Of a stretch of 64,000 bases of DNA, positions 8,596 through 18,430 are shown one piece after another. Origin of the DNA: Candidatus Bathyarchaeota archaeon (GTDB taxonomy: Archaea > Thermoproteota > Bathyarchaeia > Bathyarchaeales > Bathyarchaeaceae). Location of the stretch: the NCBI GenBank assembly GCA_004376295.1, contig SOJZ01000039.1, positions 1-64,000 on the forward strand, given 5' to 3'. Below the pieces are notes generated by a model. That model did no database searches. It saw only the letters and a program-made list of their open reading frames with translations, and was not told where the DNA came from. Positions within the stretch are counted from its first letter, which is position 1; the number at the start of each line of letters is the position of its first letter. Both the position numbers and the translations under genes were made by a program.

Positions 8596-9936
8596 GTGTT
8601 ACGAGGCGCTTGGACGCTCGCTATCGAAACAATGAGTTGGATTGAACTGCAAAGGATAAGCGAGCGTACGGCTTTGGTCAAAGCAACAAAACAGCTGGGA
8701 ATAGATGACTCCAGTGCTGTCAGGTTGGCGCACAAACTGGTGTGTGAGACAGGTCGAAGGAAAAATCTCATTGATTTTCTCATAAACTCAGTTTTGCCAC
8801 CACAGTCGCTTAATGATTTTAAGCTTGGCCTACGAGCTTTTCTTCGCTTGTACACGTATGAGACAAAGATAGTGCACACCAGTTTTGAGAAGGCAGTGAG
8901 AATAGCGCGAATTGGACGTTCAATTTTAGGCTGGCGTGAACTACAAAGGGTCGAAGAAACGCTCGGGGAGATACTCAGCATTGGTATTGATGATGTTGTA
9001 AAAGGAATAAGGGATGAAGAGAAAGTGGGATTGTTAACCTGTCATCCTACATGGTTTGTAAAATATTGCTTTCGACTGCTTGGAAGAATGGAGGCGTTGA
9101 AATATTTAGAGAGCTCCATGGAAATTACGCCCACGTATATTAGAATAAACACGCTGAAAGCGTCGGAAGAAACCTTACTTAGTGAGATAGAGAAAGACGA
9201 CATTACTCTGGAAAAAGTGCCGAGACTAAAGCACACCTATAAGGTGATAAAAAACAAACAGCCACTCATAAGAACGCAAAGTTTTCATGACGGTTTTTTT
9301 TACATCCAAGATAAAGCCAGTTGCCTCGTTGCAGAAGTTGCAGATCCTCAATGTGGCATGACAGTGCTTGATGTTTGTGCTGCACCCGGGGCGAAAACAA
9401 CCTACTTAGCACAGCTAATGGAAAATGAGGGCACAATCTATTCTCTTGACTATTCAAAGCGGAGAATGAAAGTTTGGAAACGAGAAATGAAGCGTATGGG
9501 CGTCAAGATAGCTGTTCCTGTGCTTGCGGACATGCGCAAACCTCTATCGACGAAACTTCTCGCTGACCTAGTGATTTTGGACCCGCCATGTACTAGCACT
9601 GGCACTTTTAGCAGGATGCCCTCCGCTAAATGGAGGCTTACGAGACGTTCTATAGTGAGTATGGCTGGGATTCAGTGGGAGATGTTGAAGATATGTGGCA
9701 ACTATGTGGGTGAGGGGGGCTATCTCGTCTACTCAACGTGCAGCATTACGGTTGAGGAGAATGAAATGTTGGTTGAAAGATTTTTGAAGTGGCACCCAGA
9801 GTTTACACTGGTAGAGACTTCGCCGAGGATTGGCCTTCCCGGATTGAGAGGGCAAACTGCATGCCAAAGGCTTTACCCCCACATTCACGAGTGTAATGGG
9901 TTTTTCGTAGCAAAGCTTTTGAAAGAAACCACATAA
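8596..9936 (+). CDS. RsmB/Nop2-type RNA m5C methyltransferase
   Basis: This 446-residue protein has an N-terminal NusB-like helical region (about 1-140) and a C-terminal SAM-dependent fold. Motif I is VLDVCAAPGAKTTYLAQL. The two cysteines of the m5C mechanism sit in DPPCTSTG and YSTCSITVEEN. It should methylate cytosine C5 in rRNA or tRNA; the exact target cannot be told. The start is GTG (8596). The AT-rich divergent region 8444-8595 contains CTATAAATA, a likely TATA box. Confidence 0.9.
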   Translation: MLRGAWTLAIETMSWIELQRISERTALVKATKQLGIDDSSAVRLAHKLVCETGRRKNLIDFLINSVLPPQSLNDFKLGLRAFLRLYTYETKIVHTSFEKAVRIARIGRSILGWRELQRVEETLGEILSIGIDDVVKGIRDEEKVGLLTCHPTWFVKYCFRLLGRMEALKYLESSMEITPTYIRINTLKASEETLLSEIEKDDITLEKVPRLKHTYKVIKNKQPLIRTQSFHDGFFYIQDKASCLVAEVADPQCGMTVLDVCAAPGAKTTYLAQLMENEGTIYSLDYSKRRMKVWKREMKRMGVKIAVPVLADMRKPLSTKLLADLVILDPPCTSTGTFSRMPSAKWRLTRRSIVSMAGIQWEMLKICGNYVGEGGYLVYSTCSITVEENEMLVERFLKWHPEFTLVETSPRIGLPGLRGQTACQRLYPHIHECNGFFVAKLLKETT

Positions 9937-9964
9937 TGTGCCTTGGAGACGCAAATTTCGAAAA

Positions 9965-10855
9965 CTAGCTTTTTCGTGTCTTTTCTATGCAACATAACAC
10001 TTCAAACATTGTTTTTGCAGCCTGAATAGCAGTTACGCCATTATCATAGTGAGGTGCGACTTCAACCAAATCAAAGGCGATTACCCTATGGTCGCACACC
10101 TTACACAATATATCCAGAAGTGTGTGCATGTCCAGCCCATCAGGCTCTGGGTTTTGAACCGCTGGCGCGAAAGCAGGGTCCAGAACGTCCATGTCGATTG
10201 TTAGATAGATTTTTTCACAGTCAGCAAGAAGTTTCTTGGCAGTATGGACTGTCTTTTCGATGCCATCCTTCCTAATTTGTTGAACAGTCAAAAATTCGAT
10301 GTTAGATTTCTCTGCATATTCAAGTTCTTCCTTACACACCGCCCGAGTGCCAATTTCCAGAATTTTCGGTGGTCTGACCTGCTCGTTGAGCCTCCGCATA
10401 AATGTAGTATGAGACACAGTTCGACCCATGTATTCGTCGCGCAGATCCAAATGAGCATCAAAACTCACTACAGCGGCATCCTTGCCAACGCTTCGCATCA
10501 CGCCTAAGGTGATGGTATGTTCGCCACCAATGACGACAGGTGTTTTCTTGGCGTTCAAAAGCTCCTTCGCAACCAATTCTAATCGTTTTAGAGTTTCGTC
10601 AACCCTCCCGACGATGTTAAGGTCTCCCATGTCATGGATCTTTACGTCTTCAATGTCCATGTCTGTTCTGAAGCTGTAGGTCTCGATGTTGAGTGAGGCT
10701 TCTCTGATGGCTAATGGTGCAAATCTAGCTCCCGAGCGATACGTGCTGGTTGCGTCAAATGGAACCCCCAGAACGGCGTAGTCAGCTTCCTTAAATGCTT
10801 TCAGGCTGCCGCCGAAAACAGGAGATGGAGAAGTGAAAAGCTCGCGATAGCTCAT
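9965..10855 (-). CDS. speB: Agmatinase / ureohydrolase
   Basis: A 296-residue ureohydrolase with the manganese-binding motifs GGEHTITLG, SFDAHLDLRDEY and TIDMDVLDPAFAPAVQNPEP intact. The family hydrolyses agmatine to putrescine and urea (or arginine or guanidino acids). In archaea this type usually supplies putrescine for polyamine synthesis. GGAGG lies 11 bases before the ATG. It converges on the methyltransferase gene, with 28 bases between the stops. Agmatinase is preferred over arginase from the overall length and the PAVQNPEPDG segment. Confidence 0.88.
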   Translation of the reverse strand: MSYRELFTSPSPVFGGSLKAFKEADYAVLGVPFDATSTYRSGARFAPLAIREASLNIETYSFRTDMDIEDVKIHDMGDLNIVGRVDETLKRLELVAKELLNAKKTPVVIGGEHTITLGVMRSVGKDAAVVSFDAHLDLRDEYMGRTVSHTTFMRRLNEQVRPPKILEIGTRAVCKEELEYAEKSNIEFLTVQQIRKDGIEKTVHTAKKLLADCEKIYLTIDMDVLDPAFAPAVQNPEPDGLDMHTLLDILCKVCDHRVIAFDLVEVAPHYDNGVTAIQAAKTMFEVLCCIEKTRKS

Positions 10856-11155
10856 AGTTATGTTATCCTCCTGAAATTTTGTTATGTGAACCGTTGGCTG
10901 TAAATGTTTTTGCTTGTTTGTTGCGAAATTAATTTACTATATGGATTCATCTACAAAATCTACGAAGACTATCTGAACTAACTCCTATAGAAGTCTGGTT
11001 GAATGTGATTAGTAGGAACTATTCGGGAAGCGAATGAACACAAAAAGCGTGTAATCATGATTTAGAGAACCAATAATTGTGTGCAATGTTTTGGAATACA
11101 ATTATCAGAAATTTTTCCGTAAATTCTAAAAGCAAAGTGACCAATGATGTAAAGG
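10856..11155. other. Intergenic, divergent promoter region
   Basis: About 300 bases between agmatinase and the beta-helix gene. The left end holds the agmatinase ribosome site (GGAGG on the minus strand). The rest is AT-rich with no supported gene, no recognisable RNA and no strong repeat. Confidence 0.5.
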
Positions 11156-12424
11156 ATGATTGAAATGAATAAACATGCTTTAACCTCTTTCACGATTTTG
11201 TGTTTGTTATCCACAGTGTTTCTAATGGAATTAGTCATGAACATTCAGATAGTTGAGGCGGTGATCGATATTGTTTATATTAGGGCTGATGGTAGTGTTG
11301 ATCCTCCAAGCCCAGCAATCTCCACGATAGACAATGTTACCTACACATTTGCCGGCAATATTGCTGGGCGGGTTGTTATTCAGAGAGATAACATCATAAT
11401 TGATGGATCAGGCCACACGCTTTCGTGGATTGGCACTGGAGTTGGAATGAATTTAACAAGCGTAAGCAATGTAACAATCAAGAACATGGAAATCGAAGGA
11501 TTCCAATATGGTATACGGCTCGAGCAATCTTCCAACAACAATGTCTTCGGAAGTAACATAAAAGATAATTGGTGTGGCATCTGGATACAAAATTCTTTAA
11601 ACAACATCATATCTGAGGATACAGTTGAAAGCAATACGTATGGCGTGTGGATCTGGGCTTCCAATAATACTCTCTCCGAAAACATCATCGCAAATAGCAG
11701 TATTTCTGGGATCGTAATAGATGCTGACTCTTCTGACAACACTCTCTCTGGAAACGAGATAATGAACAACGCCCGTGGGATCTGGGTTATCAGTGCATCG
11801 GACAATAGATTCTACCACAACAGCTTCATAGAGAACACGCAGCAGGTGCATATCTCCATGTCCGTGTATGCTAATGTTTGGGATGATGGTTATCCTTCTG
11901 GAGGTAATTATTGGAGTGATTATGCTGGTGTAGATCTCTATAGTGGCGCATCTCAGAATGAGACTGGAAGTGATGGAATTGGCGATAATCCTTACTTTAT
12001 GGATGTTCACAATCAGGACAATTATCCGTTGATGACCCCGATTACTCCTTTGTATTATGAGTTGCTGGAAGCGTATAACGCTCTCTTGGCAGATTACCAA
12101 GACTTGAACTCAACTTATCATGAATTATTAAACGATTATTCGGAACTTCAATCCAACTACGATTCGCTCAACCTGGCTTACTATGAACTTGCCCAGAATC
12201 ACACCTTGCTTCAAAACAGTTTTGACTCTCTTACGACAAGCTACAATGAATTACAGGAGCAATATAGTAGTCTGAACTCTACGTATAACGAACTGCAATT
12301 GGAACAAGAACCTATCATGAATGAACTGAACAACGTCAGAAACCTAATGTACATTTTCATAACAACAACAATAATACTCATTGCAATAACAGTCTACTTC
12401 GCAACAAGAAAACCAAAAACATGA
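11156..12424 (+). CDS. NosD-like beta-helix surface protein with coiled coil
   Basis: A 422-residue exported protein. It has an N-terminal signal/anchor helix (about 8-30), then a right-handed parallel beta-helix (about 75-260) built of NNNVFGSNI, NNIISEDTV and NTLSENII type turns typical of NosD/pectate-lyase-like repeats, with NYWSDYAGVD near its end. A heptad coiled coil follows (about 300-385; repeated YNELQ, YHELL, YDSLN), then a C-terminal membrane helix (YIFITTTIILIAITVYFA) with a short basic tail. The architecture suggests a cell-surface protein lifted off the membrane by the coiled coil. The ligand is unknown; it need not bind copper as true NosD does. Confidence 0.8.
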   Translation: MIEMNKHALTSFTILCLLSTVFLMELVMNIQIVEAVIDIVYIRADGSVDPPSPAISTIDNVTYTFAGNIAGRVVIQRDNIIIDGSGHTLSWIGTGVGMNLTSVSNVTIKNMEIEGFQYGIRLEQSSNNNVFGSNIKDNWCGIWIQNSLNNIISEDTVESNTYGVWIWASNNTLSENIIANSSISGIVIDADSSDNTLSGNEIMNNARGIWVISASDNRFYHNSFIENTQQVHISMSVYANVWDDGYPSGGNYWSDYAGVDLYSGASQNETGSDGIGDNPYFMDVHNQDNYPLMTPITPLYYELLEAYNALLADYQDLNSTYHELLNDYSELQSNYDSLNLAYYELAQNHTLLQNSFDSLTTSYNELQEQYSSLNSTYNELQLEQEPIMNELNNVRNLMYIFITTTIILIAITVYFATRKPKT

Positions 12425-12603
12425 CCAAAGAGAAAAACAAAGAAAAAACCATAAACACACCATTAGTAAAAGTCTTCCTCCAAGACACCCTATAGTGTCC
12501 AAACCATGATCAACATTCGATAGACATATATTTGTCAGCTACACAATGGCAATTGATTTATCGCTCTAATAAGCCACAACGATAGTTTAAAGAGGTCTGC
12601 AAA

Positions 12604-12984
12604 ATGACGTTGAAATCGAAGCTTAAGGTGGAAAGTCTAGGAGTAGCAGTGTTTTCCATTTTCTACGCGATTGTAGGAGTAGCGATCATTTCCATGCTAG
12701 CGCTCTCTAACTTTACAATACCACACATGGTGGTTCTGGCATTTTTAAACCTGATAACAGCCTACGGTCTGTTTAAAATGAAAAAGTGGGCAGTTTTGCT
12801 TACGATTGTTCTTTTCTTTTTAGGAACGACCTTCGGCGCAACTACGCTTTACGGATCGATTATGATAGAACCGTTTTTTTCAAGTATAGAAACATCTCTA
12901 TTAAACCTAACATTGATCGCGTACATGATCGGATTGTTTGCCGCTTTAATATACGTGGCGGCTAAGAGGGAAAATTTTCAGTAG
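12604..12984 (+). CDS. Four-helix membrane protein
   Basis: A 126-residue protein with four hydrophobic segments (about 12-35, 42-56, 61-80, 97-120) separated by short loops; the positive GLFKMKKWAV loop suggests the topology. I recognise no catalytic motif. It resembles small integral membrane proteins of unknown function that are common in archaea. It stands alone, convergent with the moeA pair. Confidence 0.65.
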   Translation: MTLKSKLKVESLGVAVFSIFYAIVGVAIISMLALSNFTIPHMVVLAFLNLITAYGLFKMKKWAVLLTIVLFFLGTTFGATTLYGSIMIEPFFSSIETSLLNLTLIAYMIGLFAALIYVAAKRENFQ

Positions 12985-12997
12985 GCAAATGGCCAGA

Positions 12998-14254
12998 CTA
13001 CACACTTTCCAACCCATTTTTCGGCTTGAACAAATACACCGTAACTTCTTCTCCAGCGTCAATAAACTGCTTTTTCTCTTCTATTTCAACGAATCCGTCA
13101 GCCTTTGCCAAAGTTGTTATTGCACCAGACAGTCCTAAAGGAACCGGCGAAGCAAGCAGCTTACCCGATTTGTTGTAGGCGAGGCTCACCATAACAAATG
13201 TTCTACGGCCTCTTGCAGGAAACATTTTCGTTGCTGCTGTAGCTTTGAGAGTGAGGGGAGCTTTTTCGTGTTTTCCAGTCATCTGGAAGAGGATGGGGCG
13301 AACAATCAGGTAGAACATTAAGAGAGAGGCTGTGGGGTGCCCGGGCAGAGAGAAAACCAGTTTTTCGTTAATCATTGCGATGGTTGTGGGTTTTCCAGGC
13401 TTCACGGCTATTCCGCAAACGATGACGCCTGGCTCGCCTAACGTATCCAGCACTTTATGAACGATGTCCTTGGGTCCAACCGAAACTCCTCCAGAAGTGA
13501 CAACAACATCAGCCAAATCCAACGCTTTCTTAAGCGCCATTTTAAGCTGGTTCATATTATCTGGAATGATTCCTAGGTTGATGGGTTCTCCGCCACACTC
13601 TAGAACCGCGGCGCTCAGCGTATGAGCGTTAATGTCATAGATTTTTCCGGGGGGAAGAAGCTTTCCCGGTTCAATGATTTCTTCGCCAGTAGAGAGAATT
13701 GCGACTTTTGGCCGTTTATATACTTCAACTTGAGTCAAACCAAGTGCTGCTAGAACACCTATTTCACGAGAAGACAACGTTTGACCCTTCTTTAGAACGT
13801 TTTCTCCTCTCTCAATGTCGGAGCCCGCTTTCATCACGTTTTCCCCCTTTGAAACCGGGCGATGCATAGAAACGCTGTTTCCTCTTCGAATCACATACTC
13901 CAACATGACAACCGCGTCGGCGCCCTTCGGTAAAGGCGCCCCAGTAACAGTTTCAACTGTTGTGCCCTTTTCCACCACAACACTGGGAGGCGCACCTATG
14001 GCTACGTGTCCGCAAAGCTTCAGGGTTATAGGCTGATCCTCGTCTGCACCAAACGTATCTGCAGCTTTCACGGCATAACCATCAACCGTCGATCGGTCGA
14101 AAGGTGGAACATCTATTGGCGACAGAATGTCTTTAGCTAAAATACGGTTGTGCACCTTCGACAGAAAGACTTCCTCCACCCCAACTGGTTTAGGTGAAAA
14201 ACTTCGTTTGAGAATGCGTTTTGCTTCATGGAAAGAGACTAATTTTCTAAACAT
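12998..14254 (-). CDS. moeA: Molybdopterin molybdenumtransferase MoeA, copy 1
   Basis: MoeA inserts molybdate or tungstate into (adenylated) molybdopterin. The start is placed at ATG 14254 (MFRKLVSFHEAKRIL), where ATGTTTAG overlaps the stop of the upstream moeA by 8 bases; an upstream ATG at 14320 would add 22 residues inside that gene. From this start the protein is 418 residues. It contains PPFDRSTVDGYAV, the ALGLTQVEVYKRPKVAILSTG segment of the MoCF-binding domain, TSGGVSVGPKD and SLPGHPTAS. With its neighbour it forms a two-gene operon. Confidence 0.9.
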   Translation of the reverse strand: MFRKLVSFHEAKRILKRSFSPKPVGVEEVFLSKVHNRILAKDILSPIDVPPFDRSTVDGYAVKAADTFGADEDQPITLKLCGHVAIGAPPSVVVEKGTTVETVTGAPLPKGADAVVMLEYVIRRGNSVSMHRPVSKGENVMKAGSDIERGENVLKKGQTLSSREIGVLAALGLTQVEVYKRPKVAILSTGEEIIEPGKLLPPGKIYDINAHTLSAAVLECGGEPINLGIIPDNMNQLKMALKKALDLADVVVTSGGVSVGPKDIVHKVLDTLGEPGVIVCGIAVKPGKPTTIAMINEKLVFSLPGHPTASLLMFYLIVRPILFQMTGKHEKAPLTLKATAATKMFPARGRRTFVMVSLAYNKSGKLLASPVPLGLSGAITTLAKADGFVEIEEKKQFIDAGEEVTVYLFKPKNGLESV

Positions 14255-15491
14255 GTTGAGCTTCTCCAATTTTGTCAAAAAGATGCACGGTAACGGATTC
14301 GCCCTCATCGAGCCCCTCACGGTCTTCGGGAATTATCACGTATCCATTTGCCTTTGTCATGGTTGAAAGGATACCCGCACCTTTTATTCGTACAGGTTCT
14401 GCGAAAAACTTGCCCTCTCTTTCAAAAACGTGGACTCTCAGGAAGACCTGTCTTCCCAGTGCTGAGGGAACTTTTTGGGTTAACTCTGCTTCAAGCATGG
14501 GCCTGGGTTCATATTCGATTCCTAACAGTTTGAGGATGAGCGGTCGGGCGAATACTTCAAAGCCGATCATAGCCGCCACCGGGTTTCCAGATAATATGAT
14601 AACAGGCTTGCTGCAGAGAACAGCTAAGGCCGTTGGCATACCCGGGCGCATGGCTATCCCATGCGCGATGACTCCAGGGGCTTCTATTTGATTTACAGCG
14701 GCGGGAACGACATCTGCATATCCGACGCTTGTTCCTCCGGTGGTAAGGAGTATGTCTGCTTTTTCTATTCCTTCACGAATTTTAGCATCAATCTCGTTTA
14801 TGTTGTCTTTTGCTATGCCGAGGTCTAGGGGTTCTGCGCCGAGTTCTTGGCACATGCATGAAAGAATTAGGCGGTTTGCATCTATTACTTGGTTCAGTTC
14901 GGGTTTGCGGCCTAACTCCGCGAGTTCGTTTCCAGTGGAGAGAAGGGCAACTTTAGGTTTTTTTACAACACTAACATGCGTTATTCCCAGAGCTGCTAGC
15001 AAACCCATGTGGTGAGGTTTTAATCGTGTTCCTGATTTAATTGCAACGTCTTCTTTTTTTACGTCTTCTCCCTTTTTAGAAACATTTTCGCCCGGGGTAA
15101 CAGGTATCCACACTTCGATTTTATTCTGCCTTGTCTTCGTGTACTCCAACATAACTATCGCATCGGCGCCTTTTGGAAGCGGGTTTCCAGTCCATATCTC
15201 TCTTGCTTCGTTTTCACCGAGTTTATCGTTTTTAGTAAGCTTGAGGGTCCTTGGGCTAAACTGGGATGCCTCAAAAGTGTCTCTGCCTCTCACAGCGTAG
15301 CCATCTACGGCGGAGCGATCGAATGGAGGTAGGTCGTTCTCAGCCACAATGTTTTCAGCCGTGACGCGTCCCAGAGCCATACTAGTGGGAATCTGTACAG
15401 ACCGCAACTTTTCCAACTTGAGTTGCTTTAGAAGGGTAGAACGTGCCTTGTCGATGCTTGTGAGTTTTTTAAATCCTTTGAGCCGAGCCAA
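14247..15491 (-). CDS. moeA: Molybdopterin molybdenumtransferase MoeA, copy 2
   Basis: A 414-residue MoeA paralogue and the first gene of the pair, with a TTG start. It contains PPFDRSAVDGYAV, ALGITHVSVVKKPKVALLSTG, TTGGTSVGYAD and LSGNPVAAM. Many archaea carry two moeA genes; one view is that they separate molybdenum from tungsten use, but that cannot be decided here. No other molybdopterin biosynthesis gene is in the window. Confidence 0.9.
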   Translation of the reverse strand: MARLKGFKKLTSIDKARSTLLKQLKLEKLRSVQIPTSMALGRVTAENIVAENDLPPFDRSAVDGYAVRGRDTFEASQFSPRTLKLTKNDKLGENEAREIWTGNPLPKGADAIVMLEYTKTRQNKIEVWIPVTPGENVSKKGEDVKKEDVAIKSGTRLKPHHMGLLAALGITHVSVVKKPKVALLSTGNELAELGRKPELNQVIDANRLILSCMCQELGAEPLDLGIAKDNINEIDAKIREGIEKADILLTTGGTSVGYADVVPAAVNQIEAPGVIAHGIAMRPGMPTALAVLCSKPVIILSGNPVAAMIGFEVFARPLILKLLGIEYEPRPMLEAELTQKVPSALGRQVFLRVHVFEREGKFFAEPVRIKGAGILSTMTKANGYVIIPEDREGLDEGESVTVHLFDKIGEAQHV

Positions 15492-15601
15492 AGTTTAGTT
15501 CACCAAACGTACGATAAGATGTTAGCCACTCTTAGATTTAAATAGAGATTTCCTGTCGGTTGAGAGATCACTTGTCTCCAAGGCTGAAAATCAAAACTGG
15601 G

Positions 15602-16093
15602 TCATCTGTTCCTTCTTATTCTGTAGACGTATAAAATGAATCCTGCGAGAAAGGACAAAATGCAGAGTAGGTATATAGAGGACGCTGAAATCGTCCGGTA
15701 CATTGGATTAAAATCTAATGGATAAAACGGCTTAATCTCTTGGTATAATGGTGAATCTAGAAAAATATGGGAGTACACGCCGAATAGAGAGGTAAAGGAA
15801 ATCTTTGTAAACGATGAATTTTGCTGAAGCTTGAATGCAGACATGATCCTCTGGATGCCTTTTCTTACAGCAAACATGGCAAAAGCAACAGCCACCGTTG
15901 CGATAGTTCCGCCTAAATAAGAGTGAAAGAAACCATGCGTGGGATAATCCAGTTTAAAAAGCAAAACGAGAAAAGGTTCTATATCAACGATGACGCTGGA
16001 CACCAGTAAGGTTGGCAGATCAAAAAATGAAAACAGAAGCAAGCCTATAAACAACGCAGGCCCCAAATGAAACGGAGTAAACGGCATGTTCAT
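15602..16093 (-). CDS. YdjM/DUF457-like membrane protein
   Basis: A 163-residue protein with four hydrophobic segments. The N-terminal PFTPFHLGPALFIGLL, with conserved His and Gly, and the later PTHGFFHSYLGG and YSHIFLDS segments match the layout of inner-membrane proteins of the YdjM (putative metal-dependent hydrolase) type. The histidines sit at helix ends as in that family. Enzyme activity is not established for most members. Confidence 0.6.
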   Translation of the reverse strand: MNMPFTPFHLGPALFIGLLLFSFFDLPTLLVSSVIVDIEPFLVLLFKLDYPTHGFFHSYLGGTIATVAVAFAMFAVRKGIQRIMSAFKLQQNSSFTKISFTSLFGVYSHIFLDSPLYQEIKPFYPLDFNPMYRTISASSIYLLCILSFLAGFILYVYRIRRNR

Positions 16094-16142
16094 TCACGAC
16101 GATAATTTAACCATTATACTATTTTATGTTTTAGACTGTATG

Positions 16143-17012
16143 TCAACAAACTTTTTGCAACTCTTCTAACGCGATGTCTCGCATTTTTTGAGAGTCTACG
16201 TCCAAAATCGGGCTTTCACTGATGACCACAGGTCTCAGACCAAGCTCCGCTATGAGAGATGCCAAACACTTGAAATCAGGTCCGTACCCAACTTCGTCCA
16301 TTGTGTGATGACGTTTTTCTCCTTTTTCCGTAAATTCGACAGGTGTGTAATGGCAATGTAGGTTTCTCATCGTGTCGGTTCCTAGGCGTTTTTCAATCTC
16401 GTCTAGCACTTTTCTAAAGTCATCTGTTGTTTTCAGTTTGCCTCTTTCTCTCGCGTACATATGAGCCCAGTCGATCGTCGGCTCTGTCAAATCCACTTCG
16501 TCGCACAACGTTAATATTTCATCTAAGTTTCCAAACTGGGATAGTTTACCCATGGTCTCGGGTCCAAGCTTTACCCCGGTTATCCCCAATGCTTTGGTGC
16601 GTTCTACAACTGCCTTCATCGCTTCTATACATATGTCAAGAGCTTTTTTAGGCGATTTTTTTCCGTAAAATCCAGGGTGGAAGACCACCGTATGCGCTCC
16701 CATCCAATCCGCAGCGGTGACACATGCAATTAGGCGGTTTTTGCTTTTCTCTATGGTTTCCTCGACGCCGCAAAAGTTGATGAAATAAGACCCGTGAACC
16801 GTCAGCCACACATCATGTGTTTCGGCGTTAGCCCTAAGTTTCTCAGCGTTTTCCTTTTTCATCTGGGGTTTAGGCCCCCAACGAGTAGCTTGATATTCAA
16901 AAGCGTAAAGTCCTTCGTCGTGAAGAAACCGTGGCATATCCTCGATTGGACTTTTAAGTTTCTTGAACGCTAAGGGAGTTCCTGCTGGACCGAATCTGGG
17001 TCGATCAGCCAT
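16143..17012 (-). CDS. nfo: Endonuclease IV-like TIM-barrel protein
   Basis: A 289-residue AP endonuclease family 2 protein. Candidate metal ligands are in place around the barrel: VHGSYF, VVFHPGFYG, KLGPETMG, DWAHMYARERG, LHCHYT and ISESP. Endonuclease IV cuts DNA 5' to abasic sites in base-excision repair. The family also includes sugar isomerase-like barrels, but these motifs fit the endonuclease side. The ATG start is clear. It lies 68 bases after the membrane-protein gene upstream in the same direction. Confidence 0.85.
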   Translation of the reverse strand: MADRPRFGPAGTPLAFKKLKSPIEDMPRFLHDEGLYAFEYQATRWGPKPQMKKENAEKLRANAETHDVWLTVHGSYFINFCGVEETIEKSKNRLIACVTAADWMGAHTVVFHPGFYGKKSPKKALDICIEAMKAVVERTKALGITGVKLGPETMGKLSQFGNLDEILTLCDEVDLTEPTIDWAHMYARERGKLKTTDDFRKVLDEIEKRLGTDTMRNLHCHYTPVEFTEKGEKRHHTMDEVGYGPDFKCLASLIAELGLRPVVISESPILDVDSQKMRDIALEELQKVC

Positions 17013-17080
17013 TTAATCACCGGCGATTCTGTTGACCTTTGACAGCGCACATGTTGATAACTGCTCGGTTAAGAAAGTGT

Positions 17081-17929
17081 TTATCGTCTCTTGTAGCGAC
17101 GATACGGGTGGGATGTGTACTGTCCATACGTTAATGCTGTCAAGGCGGAAGCCCATGCTGCAATGTTTTGGCAAATGGCATACTTCCACACGAGGTCAAG
17201 TGTGGCCATTGGCCCTGTTATGGATGTTCCGAAGCCTTCGAGAGCGTTTCTGAAACTTGGAGCCATTGCCAGCAACGCGTTATTTATGGCTGATCCGAGC
17301 CATCCTAATGGAACTAAGGTTTGCCCTATTCCTTGTGTTATCTCGAATGTTTTTAGCACAAATCCGTGGAATGAGGGGTTTGCCTTGTAGAATCCAGTGA
17401 CGATTTCGTAGATGAAGCTTGGAGATCCTATAGTATACAATGTAAGAATAGTGACTAGAAATACTCCGATAATGGTTGCTGTGCTTTTGACGGTTGCTTT
17501 TGCGAAATGGAGTTGATAGAAAGATTCGATTGGTCGACTTATCCATCCGAATTTTTTGCTTATCCTTCTGAAAAAACGTTTAATCGACCTGAACCGCACT
17601 TTCCGAGGTCTTAGGCGCTGTCTTTTAGGTTTGGTTGGCAACTTTTTTTGAGGCACTACGGCTATGTATTTTGTGAGATACATCCAGCTTGAGACGAGAA
17701 CAACGATTACACCTAGCGGTAGGAGATGGAACAGTGGGCTGATAGGCATAGTGAAAAGGAAGCCAGTGAATAGGAACGTATCCGTTAAACCGAAGGATAT
17801 GAAAAGATAAACTACAAGATACTCGATGAAGAGAGCTAGTACAAGGAATAACAATGTTGCTGTGAGCCCCTTCCGCGCGGTCCATCTGAAGAGTAGGCGT
17901 TTCCAAGGTTTCTCAGATGACATTTTCAT
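17081..17929 (-). CDS. Multi-helix membrane protein with basic cytosolic loop
   Basis: A 282-residue membrane protein. Two or three hydrophobic segments at about 22-45, 50-62 and 70-90 are followed by a very basic region (about 97-135, KPKRQRLRPRKVRFRSIKRF). Further hydrophobic stretches lie at 150-170 and 200-265, and the tail is YRRYKRR. I do not recognise the family. It could be a membrane scaffold or the anchor of a complex. It is in the same direction as the endonuclease gene, 68 bases away, so the two may share a transcript. Confidence 0.6.
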   Translation of the reverse strand: MKMSSEKPWKRLLFRWTARKGLTATLLFLVLALFIEYLVVYLFISFGLTDTFLFTGFLFTMPISPLFHLLPLGVIVVLVSSWMYLTKYIAVVPQKKLPTKPKRQRLRPRKVRFRSIKRFFRRISKKFGWISRPIESFYQLHFAKATVKSTATIIGVFLVTILTLYTIGSPSFIYEIVTGFYKANPSFHGFVLKTFEITQGIGQTLVPLGWLGSAINNALLAMAPSFRNALEGFGTSITGPMATLDLVWKYAICQNIAAWASALTALTYGQYTSHPYRRYKRR

Positions 17930-18148
17930 TCACCAGACCGCTTTTCTTACTTACTAGGCTGTCCATGTTCTTATTAACGTTGCTTTTTTCGTCTGATTCC
18001 GTATTCAGTTTAAGATTTTAAACGCTTTCTGGAACTGTGGATATCAAAAAATGCTTTGAGATCGCTGTGTGGCTGAAGTTTTTGGTATGCAAAGTTTTAT
18101 AACATAATAGAAAGATATAGCTTAAACTAATATTTTGGCGGGAGACAG

Positions 18149-18415
18149 ATGGGAAGGCGGAGCCGAACAGGGGTAATCATCGATATTTTGAGTGAGGCTT
18201 TGGGCGGGGCTAATAAAACGAGGATTATGTATCGTGCGAATTTGAATTTTTTGAGGTTTAGTCGGTATTTTGGTGAGTTGTTGGATGCTGGTTTGGTTGA
18301 GGTTTTTGATAATCCTGGTTCTGAGTTTAGTGGTGGTGTGGTGTATCGGACGACTGAGAAGGGTCGGGAGTTGTTGAAGGTTTTGGAGAAGGCTCAGCGG
18401 TTTATTGAATTGTAG
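18149..18415 (+). CDS. Winged-helix regulator (HTH_45), paralogue of 1407
   Basis: An 88-residue winged-helix protein with GRRSRTGVIIDILSEAL, NKTRIMYRANLNF and VVYRTTEKGRELL. It is clearly related to the gene at 1407-1658. It converges on the helix-turn-helix gene at 18431-18829, exactly as at the first locus. The ATG follows GGGAGA by a few bases. It is a DNA-binding regulator of unknown target. Confidence 0.85.
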   Translation: MGRRSRTGVIIDILSEALGGANKTRIMYRANLNFLRFSRYFGELLDAGLVEVFDNPGSEFSGGVVYRTTEKGRELLKVLEKAQRFIEL

Positions 18416-18430
18416 TTGTTTTTTGTGTTT

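Noticed and set aside
11597-12100. 167-codon frame on the minus strand
   Set aside because: It lies antisense within the beta-helix protein gene, and its repetitive composition mirrors the beta-helix repeats.
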